A DNA stretch of 64,000 bases from Ectothiorhodospira sp. BSL-9 (GTDB lineage Bacteria > Pseudomonadota > Gammaproteobacteria > Ectothiorhodospirales > Ectothiorhodospiraceae): assembly GCF_001632845.1 (NCBI RefSeq), contig NZ_CP011994.1, positions 3,110,001 through 3,174,000 of the forward strand. Reading direction: 5' to 3'. The notes under the pieces were generated by a model. It worked only from the letters and a program-made list of their open reading frames with translations, was not told where the DNA came from and did no database searches. The translations under genes and the position numbers were made by a program. Shown piece after piece: positions 17,639 through 25,184 of the stretch (positions are counted from its first letter, which is position 1; each line of letters starts with the position of its first letter).

Positions 17639-18157
17639 ATGATTTCCACCGCCATGGCCGACAAGATCAGCGATCAGATCAACCGCGAATTCTACTCAGC
17701 ATACCTGTACCTCGCCCTCTCCACCGAGGCCGACAACGCCAATCTGCGCGGCACCGCGGCCTGGTTCCTGGCGAAGTACCACGAGGAGTCGGCGCACGGA
17801 TTGAAGATGGTTCGCTATCTGCTTGATCAGGGCGCCAAGGTCACCCACGGCGCAATCGCCGCACCAGCGTCACAGACCGGCTCAGTGCTGGCCATGTTCG
17901 AGCGCACCCTGGAGCACGAACAGCAGGTCACCGCAGCCATCCACGACATCGTTGACCAGGCGCTCAGCGAAAAGGACCATGCCACCAACATCTTCATGCA
18001 CTGGTTTGTCACTGAGCAGATCGAAGAGGAAGCCACCGTCAACGACATCCTCGGCCGGCTGCGCCTGTTCGGCGACCGCAGCGAAGGGTTGCTGATGATC
18101 GACAACGAGCTGGCCGCCGCCGCAAAGAGCATGGAACAGGAAGAGCCGGTCGCCTGA
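17639..18157 (+). CDS. ftnA: Ferritin (FtnA-type)
   Basis: Iron-storage protein expected to form a 24-subunit shell in the cytoplasm and oxidise Fe(II). The 172 residues include helix A with QINREFYSAYLYLALS (ferroxidase Glu and Tyr), helix B with KYHEESAHGLKMV, and helix D EQIEEEATVNDILGRL. The pattern is that of non-heme bacterial ferritin rather than bacterioferritin, as the heme-binding Met is not obvious. The start ATG at 17639 follows CGAGG. It is followed by a hairpin overlapping its stop codon and by a Cys/Lys-rich microprotein gene. The position next to a membrane flavoprotein reductase suggests linked iron handling. Confidence 0.92.
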   Translation: MISTAMADKISDQINREFYSAYLYLALSTEADNANLRGTAAWFLAKYHEESAHGLKMVRYLLDQGAKVTHGAIAAPASQTGSVLAMFERTLEHEQQVTAAIHDIVDQALSEKDHATNIFMHWFVTEQIEEEATVNDILGRLRLFGDRSEGLLMIDNELAAAAKSMEQEEPVA

Positions 18158-18167
18158 CCGGCTCTTT
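18142..18167 (+). terminator. Hairpin overlapping the end of the ferritin gene
   Basis: A ten-base perfect stem AGAGCCGGTC/GACCGGCTCT with a GCCT loop, followed by TTACC. The stem includes the stop codon. It is a plausible terminator with a short U run or an mRNA-stabilising 3' hairpin. Confidence 0.5.
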
Positions 18168-18233
18168 ACCTGATGACCTCACAGTCAGGATGACCGACAT
18201 CCACCACAGTCCAACCGCGCGAAAAGCCCCCTG

Positions 18234-18317
18234 ATGTCAAAAAAGAAGAAGGACAAATGTTGCAAGAAGTACAAAGAGGGCAAACGCTGTAAGGATTGCC
18301 CCAAGCGCAAGGACTGA
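18234..18317 (+). CDS. 27-residue lysine/cysteine-rich microprotein
   Basis: ATG at 18234 to TGA at 18317 encodes 27 residues with 12 lysines and four cysteines in a CC and C-x2-C arrangement: it starts MSKKKKDKCCKKYKEGKR and ends CKDCPKRKD. No strong ribosome site is visible. The composition is far from random for this GC-rich DNA because AAG/AAA and TGC/TGT codons dominate. Cysteine spacing suggests metal binding or disulfides, and the flanking ferritin and ArsR genes fit a metal context. I recall similar short CCKKY-type proteins annotated as hypothetical in proteobacteria but cannot verify this here. Confidence 0.55.
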   Translation: MSKKKKDKCCKKYKEGKRCKDCPKRKD

Positions 18318-18382
18318 TGTGCCCACACACGAGCCCCCAGCGTCAGTCGACCCGATGGTGTGTTAAAGAGACTCCCTGCCCC

Positions 18383-18736
18383 TCACACCACACACGTGGC
18401 TCCGGGCCTGTCGGCCATGGTGGCCAGGCGTTCATGGTCGCGGACGAAGGGCTCGGTGGGGGCAATCTCCTGGGCGGTGCGTTCAAGGATGTCGCGCACC
18501 CAGGCCGGGAGATTGGGATTGATCCGGTAAAAGATCCACTGACCGCGTCGATGATCGGCGACGAGACCGCTCTCGCGCAGCAGGGCCAGGTGGCGGGACA
18601 CCTTGGGCTGGGGCATCTGGATGGCATGAGTGAGCTCGCACACACAGAGCTCACCCTCCTGACTGAGCAGGGTGAGGCACCGCAGGCGTGTGGAATCCGA
18701 CAGGGCCTTGAAAACGGTTTCCGGTAACTTGTTCAT
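18383..18736 (-). CDS. ArsR/SmtB-family transcriptional repressor
   Basis: A 117-residue winged-helix repressor. The metal site typical of arsenic/antimony sensors is present in ELCVCELTHA (Cys31 and Cys33), with a further cysteine at position 115 in the tail ATCVV. The recognition helix is QPKVSRHLALLRESGLV, followed by the wing RGQWIFYRIN. Arsenite or another thiophilic metal would release it from DNA. No arsenic efflux or reductase gene lies in the window; its own target may be its operon with the DCC gene six bases downstream... on the other side it faces the microprotein gene. Target assignment is open. Confidence 0.88.
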   Translation of the reverse strand: MNKLPETVFKALSDSTRLRCLTLLSQEGELCVCELTHAIQMPQPKVSRHLALLRESGLVADHRRGQWIFYRINPNLPAWVRDILERTAQEIAPTEPFVRDHERLATMADRPGATCVV

Positions 18737-18741
18737 GGAAA

Positions 18742-19176
18742 TCAGGAGTCCTTGGGCAACTCACAGGTCGCGGGTTGCCGACGACGATAGCGGGCGAAGA
18801 TGCCGTAACCAAAGTCCATCACCGGCAGCACGCCGGGGATCGCCGATACCACCCTGGCCAGCCAGCGATAGCCTGGCAGGGCGCTCCAGACGGTGACAAA
18901 GGCATACGCACCGGTGGTCAGCCGACCCTCGGCGTCGCAGGCATGCATCCGCTTCATGGCCTGCTCCCAGGTCACCCCCAGACGATCCAGCTCCTCGGGA
19001 TGACTGTGCAGATCAAGCCAGTTGACCCGTCCAGCCTTGTCCAGGCGCCGATAGTGGCCGATCTCACGTCGACACAGGGGGCAGCCACCATCGTAGAAGA
19101 CCATGGGCCTGCCGTCGAAGCCATCGTTTTGCGACGGGCTGGAAGAGACGGAACTGTTTTCGGCGGTATTCATCAA
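18742..19176 (-). CDS. DCC-family thiol-disulfide oxidoreductase-like protein (DUF393)
   Basis: A 144-residue protein with the family signature VFYDGGCPLCRREIGHYR near residues 26-43; the DxxCxxC pair gives the family its name. Members have a thioredoxin-like fold and a presumed redox role that is not well defined. The rest shows HSHPEELDRLGVTWEQAMKR and ends in a basic tail. It lies seven bases after ubiG and five before the arsR start on the same strand, so the three may be one transcript. In other proteobacteria DCC proteins often neighbour ubiquinone or respiratory genes, consistent with ubiG here. Confidence 0.85.
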   Translation of the reverse strand: MMNTAENSSVSSSPSQNDGFDGRPMVFYDGGCPLCRREIGHYRRLDKAGRVNWLDLHSHPEELDRLGVTWEQAMKRMHACDAEGRLTTGAYAFVTVWSALPGYRWLARVVSAIPGVLPVMDFGYGIFARYRRRQPATCELPKDS

Positions 19177-19183
19177 TTTTGCC

Positions 19184-19945
19184 TCAAGATAGACGGGGGC
19201 CGGGCTTGTGCGTCATGAGCATGTAGTTCACCCCCATGTACCCGGCCAGACTCATGCGGCGGTTGAACGGATTGCCCCGTACACCCGTGCGTTCGATCAC
19301 CTCCAGACCATCCGGCGTGAGCAGGGCCTCGAGTTCGTCCGGCGTGGGGAAGCGCTTCCACTGATGGGTGCCCCGGGGCAGCCAGCGCAGGATGTACTCC
19401 GCACCAATGATGGCGGCCACAAAGGAAGCCGCCGTGCGGTTGATGGTGGCAATAAAGCCATAGCCCCCGGGACGCAGCAGGCGGTTGCAGGCCTGCATGA
19501 AACCGGGCAGATCCGCCACATGCTCCACCACCTCCATGTTGAGCACCACATCGTAATGGGTGTCACGGCCCGCCAGTGTCTCCACGGAGACCTCCTCATA
19601 GGTGACCGGCAACCCGGCGTGTTCCCCATGCATCCGCGCCACGACGATATTGCGGCCGGTCACGTCCACCCCGTGCACGCGAGCACCCAGCCTTGCCATG
19701 GACTCACTGAGAATCCCTCCTCCGCAGCCGATATCCAGCATGGTGAGACCGTCCAGTGGGCGATCGGCATTCGGGTCGCGCCCCAGATAATGGCAAAGCC
19801 GCTCCAGGATATAGCGGGTGCGTACCCGGTTCAGGGTGTGCAGGGCCCAGAAAGGCCCCTGATCGTCCCACCACAAATCGGCCAGAGCCGTGTAGCGGGC
19901 CACCTCTTCCGGGTCGATGGAAGACTCTGGGGCCGGGGTCGTCAT
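19184..19945 (-). CDS. ubiG: Ubiquinone biosynthesis O-methyltransferase
   Basis: SAM-dependent enzyme that carries out both O-methylations in ubiquinone synthesis. The 253-residue protein starts SIDPEEVARYTALADLWWD, as UbiG proteins do, and has the SAM motif MLDIGCGGGILSESMARLG, then VHGVDVT and the NMEVVEHVADLPGF stretch. C-terminal NPFNRRMSLAGYMGVNYMLM also fits. The start overlaps the end of the upstream dehydrogenase by one base (TGATG-type junction at 19945), suggesting translational coupling. Confidence 0.95.
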   Translation of the reverse strand: MTTPAPESSIDPEEVARYTALADLWWDDQGPFWALHTLNRVRTRYILERLCHYLGRDPNADRPLDGLTMLDIGCGGGILSESMARLGARVHGVDVTGRNIVVARMHGEHAGLPVTYEEVSVETLAGRDTHYDVVLNMEVVEHVADLPGFMQACNRLLRPGGYGFIATINRTAASFVAAIIGAEYILRWLPRGTHQWKRFPTPDELEALLTPDGLEVIERTGVRGNPFNRRMSLAGYMGVNYMLMTHKPGPRLS

Positions 19946-20844
19946 CAGTGGTCTCCTGTCTCTTTGGGTGGCGGCGTCAAGCGGCGCAATACCTCGGCGA
20001 TCACCGCGGAATCATCTTCACCATATCCCTGTCCCACGGCCGCGTTGATCCACTGGGCAGCCTGAGCCGTACCCGGCAGCGGCAACCCCAGATCGGCGGC
20101 GGTCTGCAGCACGATCCCCATATCCTTGGCGTGCAGCCGGGTCTTGAAACCAGGCGGGTAGGAGCGATTGATCATGCGCTGGCCATGCACCTCCAGCACC
20201 CGGGAGTAACCCAACCCGCCCAGCAGTGCCTCGCGCATGGCCTTCGGGTCCACTCCCGCAGCCTCGGCCAGGCGGATGGCCTCGGAGACCGCGGTCATGG
20301 TCTGGGCCACAATCAGCTGATTGCAGGCCTTGGTGATCTGACCGGCCCCGTGGTCGCCCACATGGGTGATGGACTTGCCCACCACCTCCAGCACCGGACG
20401 CACCCGCTCCAGCACCTGCGCCTTGCCGCCCACCATGATGGTCAGGCTGCCCTCCTTCGCCCCCTGCTGACCTCCCGAGACCGGCGCGTCCAGCATGTCC
20501 ACGTCCCGATCTGACAGGGCCGTGGCCAGTTTGCGGCTGGCCGTGGGGGAGATGGTGCTGTGATCCACCACCACCAGGCCCGGCTGGGCGCCTTCGATCA
20601 CGCCGTTATTGCCCACGAGCACCTGCTCCACATCCCGGGTGTCGGAGACGTTGGTGAGCACCACATCCACCTGGCGGGCCAGCTTGGCCGGACTGGTATC
20701 CACCTGGGCACCCGCGTCCTTGAAGGCCTCCGTGGCCTCGGGACGCCGCGCCCATACGTGAACTTCATAGCCGGCCTTGAGCAGATTCAGGGCCATGGGG
20801 CCACCCATGATGCCCAAACCGATACAACCCACCTTCAACGTCAT
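19945..20844 (-). CDS. NAD(P)-dependent beta-hydroxyacid dehydrogenase (3-hydroxyisobutyrate dehydrogenase/GarR family)
   Basis: A 299-residue enzyme. The N-terminal VGCIGLGIMGGPMALNL is the Rossmann motif, and DAPVSGGQQGAKEGSL is the substrate-binding motif. The catalytic lysine is in GAGQITKACNQLIVAQ. Members reduce tartronate semialdehyde, succinic semialdehyde or oxidise 3-hydroxyisobutyrate; the sequence alone does not choose. The start at 20844 is the second of two adjacent ATGs, at better distance from GGAG. Coupling to ubiG is by overlap only and does not imply a shared pathway. Confidence 0.85.
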   Translation of the reverse strand: MTLKVGCIGLGIMGGPMALNLLKAGYEVHVWARRPEATEAFKDAGAQVDTSPAKLARQVDVVLTNVSDTRDVEQVLVGNNGVIEGAQPGLVVVDHSTISPTASRKLATALSDRDVDMLDAPVSGGQQGAKEGSLTIMVGGKAQVLERVRPVLEVVGKSITHVGDHGAGQITKACNQLIVAQTMTAVSEAIRLAEAAGVDPKAMREALLGGLGYSRVLEVHGQRMINRSYPPGFKTRLHAKDMGIVLQTAADLGLPLPGTAQAAQWINAAVGQGYGEDDSAVIAEVLRRLTPPPKETGDH

Positions 20845-20911
20845 CATCGACTCCAGCAATTCATTGAATGAGATCCCATTCAGCCCGGTCAGGTTCAACC
20901 CGCGCACGGGC

Positions 20912-21691
20912 TCAGCACATCAAACGACGACGCAGCAGCCACGTGGACAGGCTCAACGCCACCAACCCATAAGCGGCCACCACACTCAGATGCAGCAGCA
21001 CATTCACCGGCCATTCGCCGATCATCAGCGGCCGAACCACCTCCACCACATGCACCAGCGGCAGCAGATGGGCCAGCATCACGATCACGTCCGGCAACTG
21101 ATCCAGCGGGAAAAACACCCCCGAGAGCAGCAACATGGGCGTGATCGCCAGGGTGAAGTAGTACAGGAAGAAATCGTAACTGCGTGATAGGGCCGTGACG
21201 ATCATGGCGCAGGCCGCAAAGGCAAACCCCGCCAGCAGGATCACCGGCAGCGCCAGCAGTGCCCGCAGGTCGCTGACCAGCCCCAGCAGAGCCGCCACCA
21301 CCAGGATGGCCGTGGCGCTCATCAGGGCCTTGGTGGCGGCCCACATGATCTCACCCAGGACAATGTCGTCCAGGTTCAATGGCGCCCCCAGCAGGCCGTC
21401 CCAGGTCTTCTGTTCAGACATGCGGGTGTACGCAGAATACATGCCCTCGAAACTGGCCGTGTACATGGCGCTGGAACAGATAATGCCCGAGGCCAGGAAG
21501 ACCATGTAGGGCAGGTCACCCAGATCCCCCACCAGTTGGCCAAATCCATAGCCGAAGGCCAGCAGATACAGCACAGGCTCGCCGAAGTTACCCAGCACGG
21601 ACGGCACCATGATCTTGCGCCATACCAGCAGATTGCGGCGCCACACGGGAATGAACCGCAGGCTCAGCTGCGGAATCAGGGAAGTGGTCAT
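20912..21691 (-). CDS. ABC-2 type exporter, permease subunit (NodJ/DrrB-like)
   Basis: A 259-residue inner-membrane protein with about six hydrophobic helices, including FLYYFTLAITPMLLLSGVFFPLDQLP, split here for reading as FYFTLAITPMLLLSG and VFFPLDQLPDVI, the usual ABC-2 motif before the last helices. The N-terminal half carries NFGEPVLYLLAFGYGFG. It starts 3 bases after the ATPase gene stop. Together they would form a homodimeric-type exporter for a lipid, polysaccharide or drug. The substrate is not evident. Confidence 0.88.
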   Translation of the reverse strand: MTTSLIPQLSLRFIPVWRRNLLVWRKIMVPSVLGNFGEPVLYLLAFGYGFGQLVGDLGDLPYMVFLASGIICSSAMYTASFEGMYSAYTRMSEQKTWDGLLGAPLNLDDIVLGEIMWAATKALMSATAILVVAALLGLVSDLRALLALPVILLAGFAFAACAMIVTALSRSYDFFLYYFTLAITPMLLLSGVFFPLDQLPDVIVMLAHLLPLVHVVEVVRPLMIGEWPVNVLLHLSVVAAYGLVALSLSTWLLRRRLMC

Positions 21692-21694
21692 GGT

Positions 21695-22657
21695 TCAGTC
21701 CCTCAACTCGTGTCCGGTGAGTTTCATGAAGACATCTTCCAGATTGGCCGGGCGATGCAGGTAGCGCAGCCCGGCCCGCTCCAGGCGCTCCAGCACGGGG
21801 GCAGCCTCACGACAGTACAGCAGGGCCATGTCCCCCACCCGATGGGCCCGCGCTGGCAGGTCGTCCGTCTGACCGTCCAGCCAGCGCATGGCCGCGTTGC
21901 CATTGATCTCCAGCACATGAGGGTCGATGTGCTCTGCAATCAGGGCATTGGGGCTGTCCTGGGCAACGATCCGGCCCCGGTCCATGATGGCCAACCGATC
22001 ACAAAGACGTTCGGCCTCTTCCATGTAATGGGTGGTGAGGATCAGGGTTGTACCCTGCTGCTTCAGGCCCCGCAGGCACTGCCAGATATGATGACGGGCC
22101 TGGGGATCCAGCCCGGTGGTGGGCTCATCCAGCACCACCAGTTCCGGACGATTGATCAGCGCCCGCGCCAGGGTGAGGCGACGCTTCATCCCTCCGGAGA
22201 GGGAATCAATGCCCATTTTTTCCCGTTGCCCCAGGTTGGCAAAGGCAATGAGTTCGTCCACGCGCTGGCGACGCGCATCGCCCTTGAGGCCAAAGTACCC
22301 GGCATAGGTCGTCAGGTTCTCCCGTACGGTAAAATCCGGGTCCAGATTATCGAACTGGGGCACGATACCCAGCCGTACCCGAGCCTCACGCGCCCTGGCG
22401 GGAATGGGCTCGCCCAGCACATGCAAGGTGCCGCCATCAGGGGGTGTCAGCCCCAGCATCATGCGCAGGGTGGTGGTCTTGCCTGCCCCGTTGGGCCCAA
22501 GCAACCCGAAACATTCCCCCGGGCGCACCTCCAGATCGATGTGGTCCACCACCGTCTGGCCATCGTAGCGCTTGAGCAGACGGCAGGCCCGGGCAATGTG
22601 TGGTCCATCAGCGGTCTGGGCAGTGGTGAAATCGTCGGTTAAAGCAACTGTATCCAT
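21695..22657 (-). CDS. ABC-2 type exporter, ATP-binding subunit (NodI/DrrA-like)
   Basis: A 320-residue ATPase. Walker A is GPNGAGKTTTLRMMLG, the signature is LSGGMKRRLTLARALIN, Walker B is LVVLDEPTTGLDP, and the switch histidine is in LTTHYMEEAERLC. The extra C-terminal 90 residues resemble NodI/DrrA proteins. The start is taken at the ATG at 22657 after AAGGGA. It is followed three bases later by the permease. It diverges from lexA across about 140 bases containing the SOS box, but LexA control of this operon is not implied. Confidence 0.92.
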   Translation of the reverse strand: MDTVALTDDFTTAQTADGPHIARACRLLKRYDGQTVVDHIDLEVRPGECFGLLGPNGAGKTTTLRMMLGLTPPDGGTLHVLGEPIPARAREARVRLGIVPQFDNLDPDFTVRENLTTYAGYFGLKGDARRQRVDELIAFANLGQREKMGIDSLSGGMKRRLTLARALINRPELVVLDEPTTGLDPQARHHIWQCLRGLKQQGTTLILTTHYMEEAERLCDRLAIMDRGRIVAQDSPNALIAEHIDPHVLEINGNAAMRWLDGQTDDLPARAHRVGDMALLYCREAAPVLERLERAGLRYLHRPANLEDVFMKLTGHELRD

Positions 22658-22767
22658 GCAGCGTCCCTTGAGTTGACCCATCATGTTACTAAGTGGCGGG
22701 CCGGCGACGCCAGCAACCCGATCTTTTGCCGGGTGTTGCCCCTTGCCAAACGCGCCGCCTTGAAATA

Positions 22768-22783
22768 CTGTCCATAGATATAG
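22768..22783 (+). promoter_or_regulatory. Probable LexA (SOS) box upstream of lexA
   Basis: CTGTCCATAGATATAG matches the CTGT-N8-ACAG consensus with one mismatch in the right half. It ends 14 bases before the lexA start codon, the expected place for autoregulation. A second ACAG follows at 22785-22788. Confidence 0.65.
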
Positions 22784-22797
22784 AACAGAGGACCGGT

Positions 22798-23397
22798 ATG
22801 GAAAAGCTCACCCCCAGGCAGGCGGAAATCCTGGCATTCATCCGCGACTACATGCAGACCAGCGGCATGCCGCCCACCCGGGAGGAAATCATGCGTGCCT
22901 TTGGTTTCAAGTCCCCCAACGCGGCGGAGTGCCATCTACGCACCCTGGCCCGCAAGGGGGCCATCGATATCCTGGCGGGCACTTCCCGCGGGATTCGTCT
23001 GCGCGAACCCCTGGGGCTGCCCCTGGTGGGCCGTGTGGCCGCCGGGGCCCCCATCCTGGCCGAGGAGCATATTGAAGATCGCTACCGGCTGGACCCACGC
23101 CTGTTCAATCCACAGCCGGATTACCTGCTGCGGGTCCAGGGGCTCAGCATGATCGGTGCCGGCATCTTGGACGGAGATCTGCTGGCCGTCCATCGCACCC
23201 CCGAGGTACGCAACGGCCAGATCGCCGTCTTCCGCCTGGAGGACGAGGTCACCGTGAAGCGTTTCCAGCAGGAGGGGCACACTGCCCGCCTGTTGCCGGA
23301 AAACCCGGACTTTGAACCCATTGTCGTGGATTTGCGCCAGGAGGCACTGAACGTGGAGGGCGTCAGCGTGGGCATCATCCGTAATCAGGATGCCTGA
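22798..23397 (+). CDS. lexA: LexA repressor
   Basis: SOS-response repressor with RecA-stimulated self-cleavage. The 199-residue protein has the N-terminal winged helix ([36 protein letters not shown]), cleavage site Ala82-Gly83 in [14 protein letters not shown], catalytic Ser117 in [17 protein letters not shown] and Lys154 in EVTVKRFQ. The loop has GLSMIGAG rather than the usual GDSMIDAG, a mild departure. An SOS box lies just upstream and imuA overlaps its 3' end, so both form an autoregulated damage-inducible operon. Confidence 0.97.
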   Translation: MEKLTPRQAEILAFIRDYMQTSGMPPTREEIMRAFGFKSPNAAECHLRTLARKGAIDILAGTSRGIRLREPLGLPLVGRVAAGAPILAEEHIEDRYRLDPRLFNPQPDYLLRVQGLSMIGAGILDGDLLAVHRTPEVRNGQIAVFRLEDEVTVKRFQQEGHTARLLPENPDFEPIVVDLRQEALNVEGVSVGIIRNQDA

Positions 23398-24073
23398 GCC
23401 GCAGGCCACCAGCGACGCCACTCCAACCCTGGAGAGCCTGCTGCAACGCGCGGACATCTGGCGTGGCAGCGGCCATGATGGCCATCACAGGCCGACCCTG
23501 TCCAGCGGTGATACGGCCCTGGATCAACGTCTGGGCGGCGGCTGGCCACAGGGGGCCCTGGTGGAGCTGCTGCTGGACCAGCACGGCATCGGCGAGATCT
23601 CCCTGCTGCTCCCGGCCCTGGCAGCCCTCACCCAGGGCGAGCGCGCCGTGGCCCTGGTGGCCCCGCCCTATCTGCCCTACGCACCGGCCCTTCGGCAGGC
23701 CGGCATTCACCTTCGACACCTGCTGTGGATCACCCCCCAGGATGACACGGAGATCCTCTGGGCCATGGAGCAGATCCTGCGTGCCGGCCCGGTGGGTGCG
23801 GCACTGGCCTGGCCACAACGATTGACCTCCCAGCAGTTGCGCCGACTGCAACTGGCGGCGGAGCAGGGGCGCGCCACCGGCTTCATCTATCGCCCCACGC
23901 TACATGCCCGGGAGCCCTCCCCGGCCGCACTCAGGCTGCGCCTGCACGCTGACAGGGAGGGGTCGCCACGGGTGGAGATCATCAAGCGGCGGGGGCCTAA
24001 AACCACTCCACAACCGCTTCCAGTACAGCGCCGGGACATTCCTCCTGGGGCACGTGACCGCACCCGGGAATAG
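23390..24073 (+). CDS. imuA: ImuA (SulA/RecA-like SOS mutagenesis protein)
   Basis: A 227-residue RecA-like protein of the ImuA family, which works with ImuB and DnaE2 in error-prone lesion bypass. The diagnostic start of the core is [20 protein letters not shown] followed by [21 protein letters not shown]; a degenerate Walker A lies in this stretch. Its ATG lies eight bases inside lexA. The conserved part ends at VEIIKRRG, and about 28 extra residues run on into the 3' end of the convergent hydrolase gene, overlapping it by 77 bases. No imuB or dnaE2 follows. SulA is an alternative family label. Confidence 0.82.
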   Translation: MPEPQATSDATPTLESLLQRADIWRGSGHDGHHRPTLSSGDTALDQRLGGGWPQGALVELLLDQHGIGEISLLLPALAALTQGERAVALVAPPYLPYAPALRQAGIHLRHLLWITPQDDTEILWAMEQILRAGPVGAALAWPQRLTSQQLRRLQLAAEQGRATGFIYRPTLHAREPSPAALRLRLHADREGSPRVEIIKRRGPKTTPQPLPVQRRDIPPGARDRTRE

Positions 24074-24980
24074 TTGCCACCGTGGCATTGGGCAGTTCCT
24101 GCGCCGCGCGCCTGGAATCCTCGGGGGGTACAACCCGATCCTCATCCCCGATGATCACCAGGCTGCGCTGCGTAAGATCCCCCAGGTGAGCACTCACATC
24201 CACCGGGCTGGCCATGGCGCGCACAAAAAGCTCACCCCAGGCCAGATCCCAGTTTTCCACACGGGTGTGAATCATGGTGAGCGCGCGCCGCTCATCGCTG
24301 ATGGCCTCCGGATCATGATAGGACAGATCCAGCAGGGTTCCACGGGAGCCCAGCTGTCTGGCCAGCAACAGGTTCAGACGTCGGATCTGGGGCAATTGGG
24401 TCACTGCATCCGGGAAGGTGGGCCGATCCACATACACCCATGGATTGATCAGGACCAGGCCGCTGACCCGCTCCGGTGCCTCCAGAGCGGCCTCCATGGC
24501 CAGGGTGGCCCCGGAGGAGTTGCCCACCAGGATGGCCTGATCGATTTCCCTGGCATCCAGGAAGGCCAGCAGATGCGTCAAGGCCGCCTCCTTGGTGAAG
24601 GGATTGGGCCCCGACCAGTCATCACGGGTGGGCTTGGCACTCAGCCCATAGGGCACCTGATCATGAGCCACCACCCGTCCGTGCTTCGCCAGGCCAGGCA
24701 GGAGCTCATTCCAGGTATAGGCATTGAAGGTGAAGCCATGGAGCAGAACAAAGGTAGGCGCATCCGCCTCGCTGCCACCGTCGGCCTCCAGGTAATGCAG
24801 CTTCAATCCATCGGTCCCTGCAAAGGGGATGGTGACGAACCGACTGTCCTCGGTGGCTACCGCCTGGGCCGATTCCAGCCCTTTCAGGGGCTGACTGGAG
24901 ATCAAAAATGGGCCCAGCAGCAGGACCAGGAGTCCCAGCGTGAACAGACTACCGAGGATGATCAAGAGCCATCTAAGCAT
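23997..24980 (-). CDS. Alpha/beta hydrolase, membrane-anchored
   Basis: A 327-residue alpha/beta hydrolase with an N-terminal membrane anchor (WLLIILGSLFTLGLLVLLLG). The catalytic nucleophile is in VGNSSGAT, the acid in IIGDEDRVVP and the histidine in [10 protein letters not shown]. The oxyanion region is LLHGFTFNAYTWN. The AAGGAATCTC before the ATG is a good ribosome site. The substrate (ester, epoxide, haloalkane or C-C bond) cannot be read. It converges on imuA with a 77-base overlap of coding ends. Confidence 0.85.
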   Translation of the reverse strand: MLRWLLIILGSLFTLGLLVLLLGPFLISSQPLKGLESAQAVATEDSRFVTIPFAGTDGLKLHYLEADGGSEADAPTFVLLHGFTFNAYTWNELLPGLAKHGRVVAHDQVPYGLSAKPTRDDWSGPNPFTKEAALTHLLAFLDAREIDQAILVGNSSGATLAMEAALEAPERVSGLVLINPWVYVDRPTFPDAVTQLPQIRRLNLLLARQLGSRGTLLDLSYHDPEAISDERRALTMIHTRVENWDLAWGELFVRAMASPVDVSAHLGDLTQRSLVIIGDEDRVVPPEDSRRAAQELPNATVATIPGCGHVPQEECPGAVLEAVVEWF

Positions 24981-25184
24981 GAGATTCCTTACAAGGTTTA
25001 CTTTATAATCGCGCGTTTTTCATGCGCTTTACAGGCATGAACACACGCCCTGCTCGCCTCTGGCGCCATCCACTTTACCGTCTCGCCCGAGCACCAGCCA
25101 GTGTGCCAGGCCGCCTGACCGGCCCAAGGCCCCTGGGCTCGCCCGGTTGGCGCAGACCAGCACGCGCCTTATAGTGACCACGCC

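Noticed and set aside
23390-24073. SulA as the identity of the gene after lexA
   Set aside because: Length and the [17 protein letters not shown] core fit ImuA better, though the families are related.
24981-25184. TATAAT at 25004-25009 as a promoter for the DUF2868 gene
   Set aside because: No -35 element at suitable spacing, and it is about 175 bases from the start codon.
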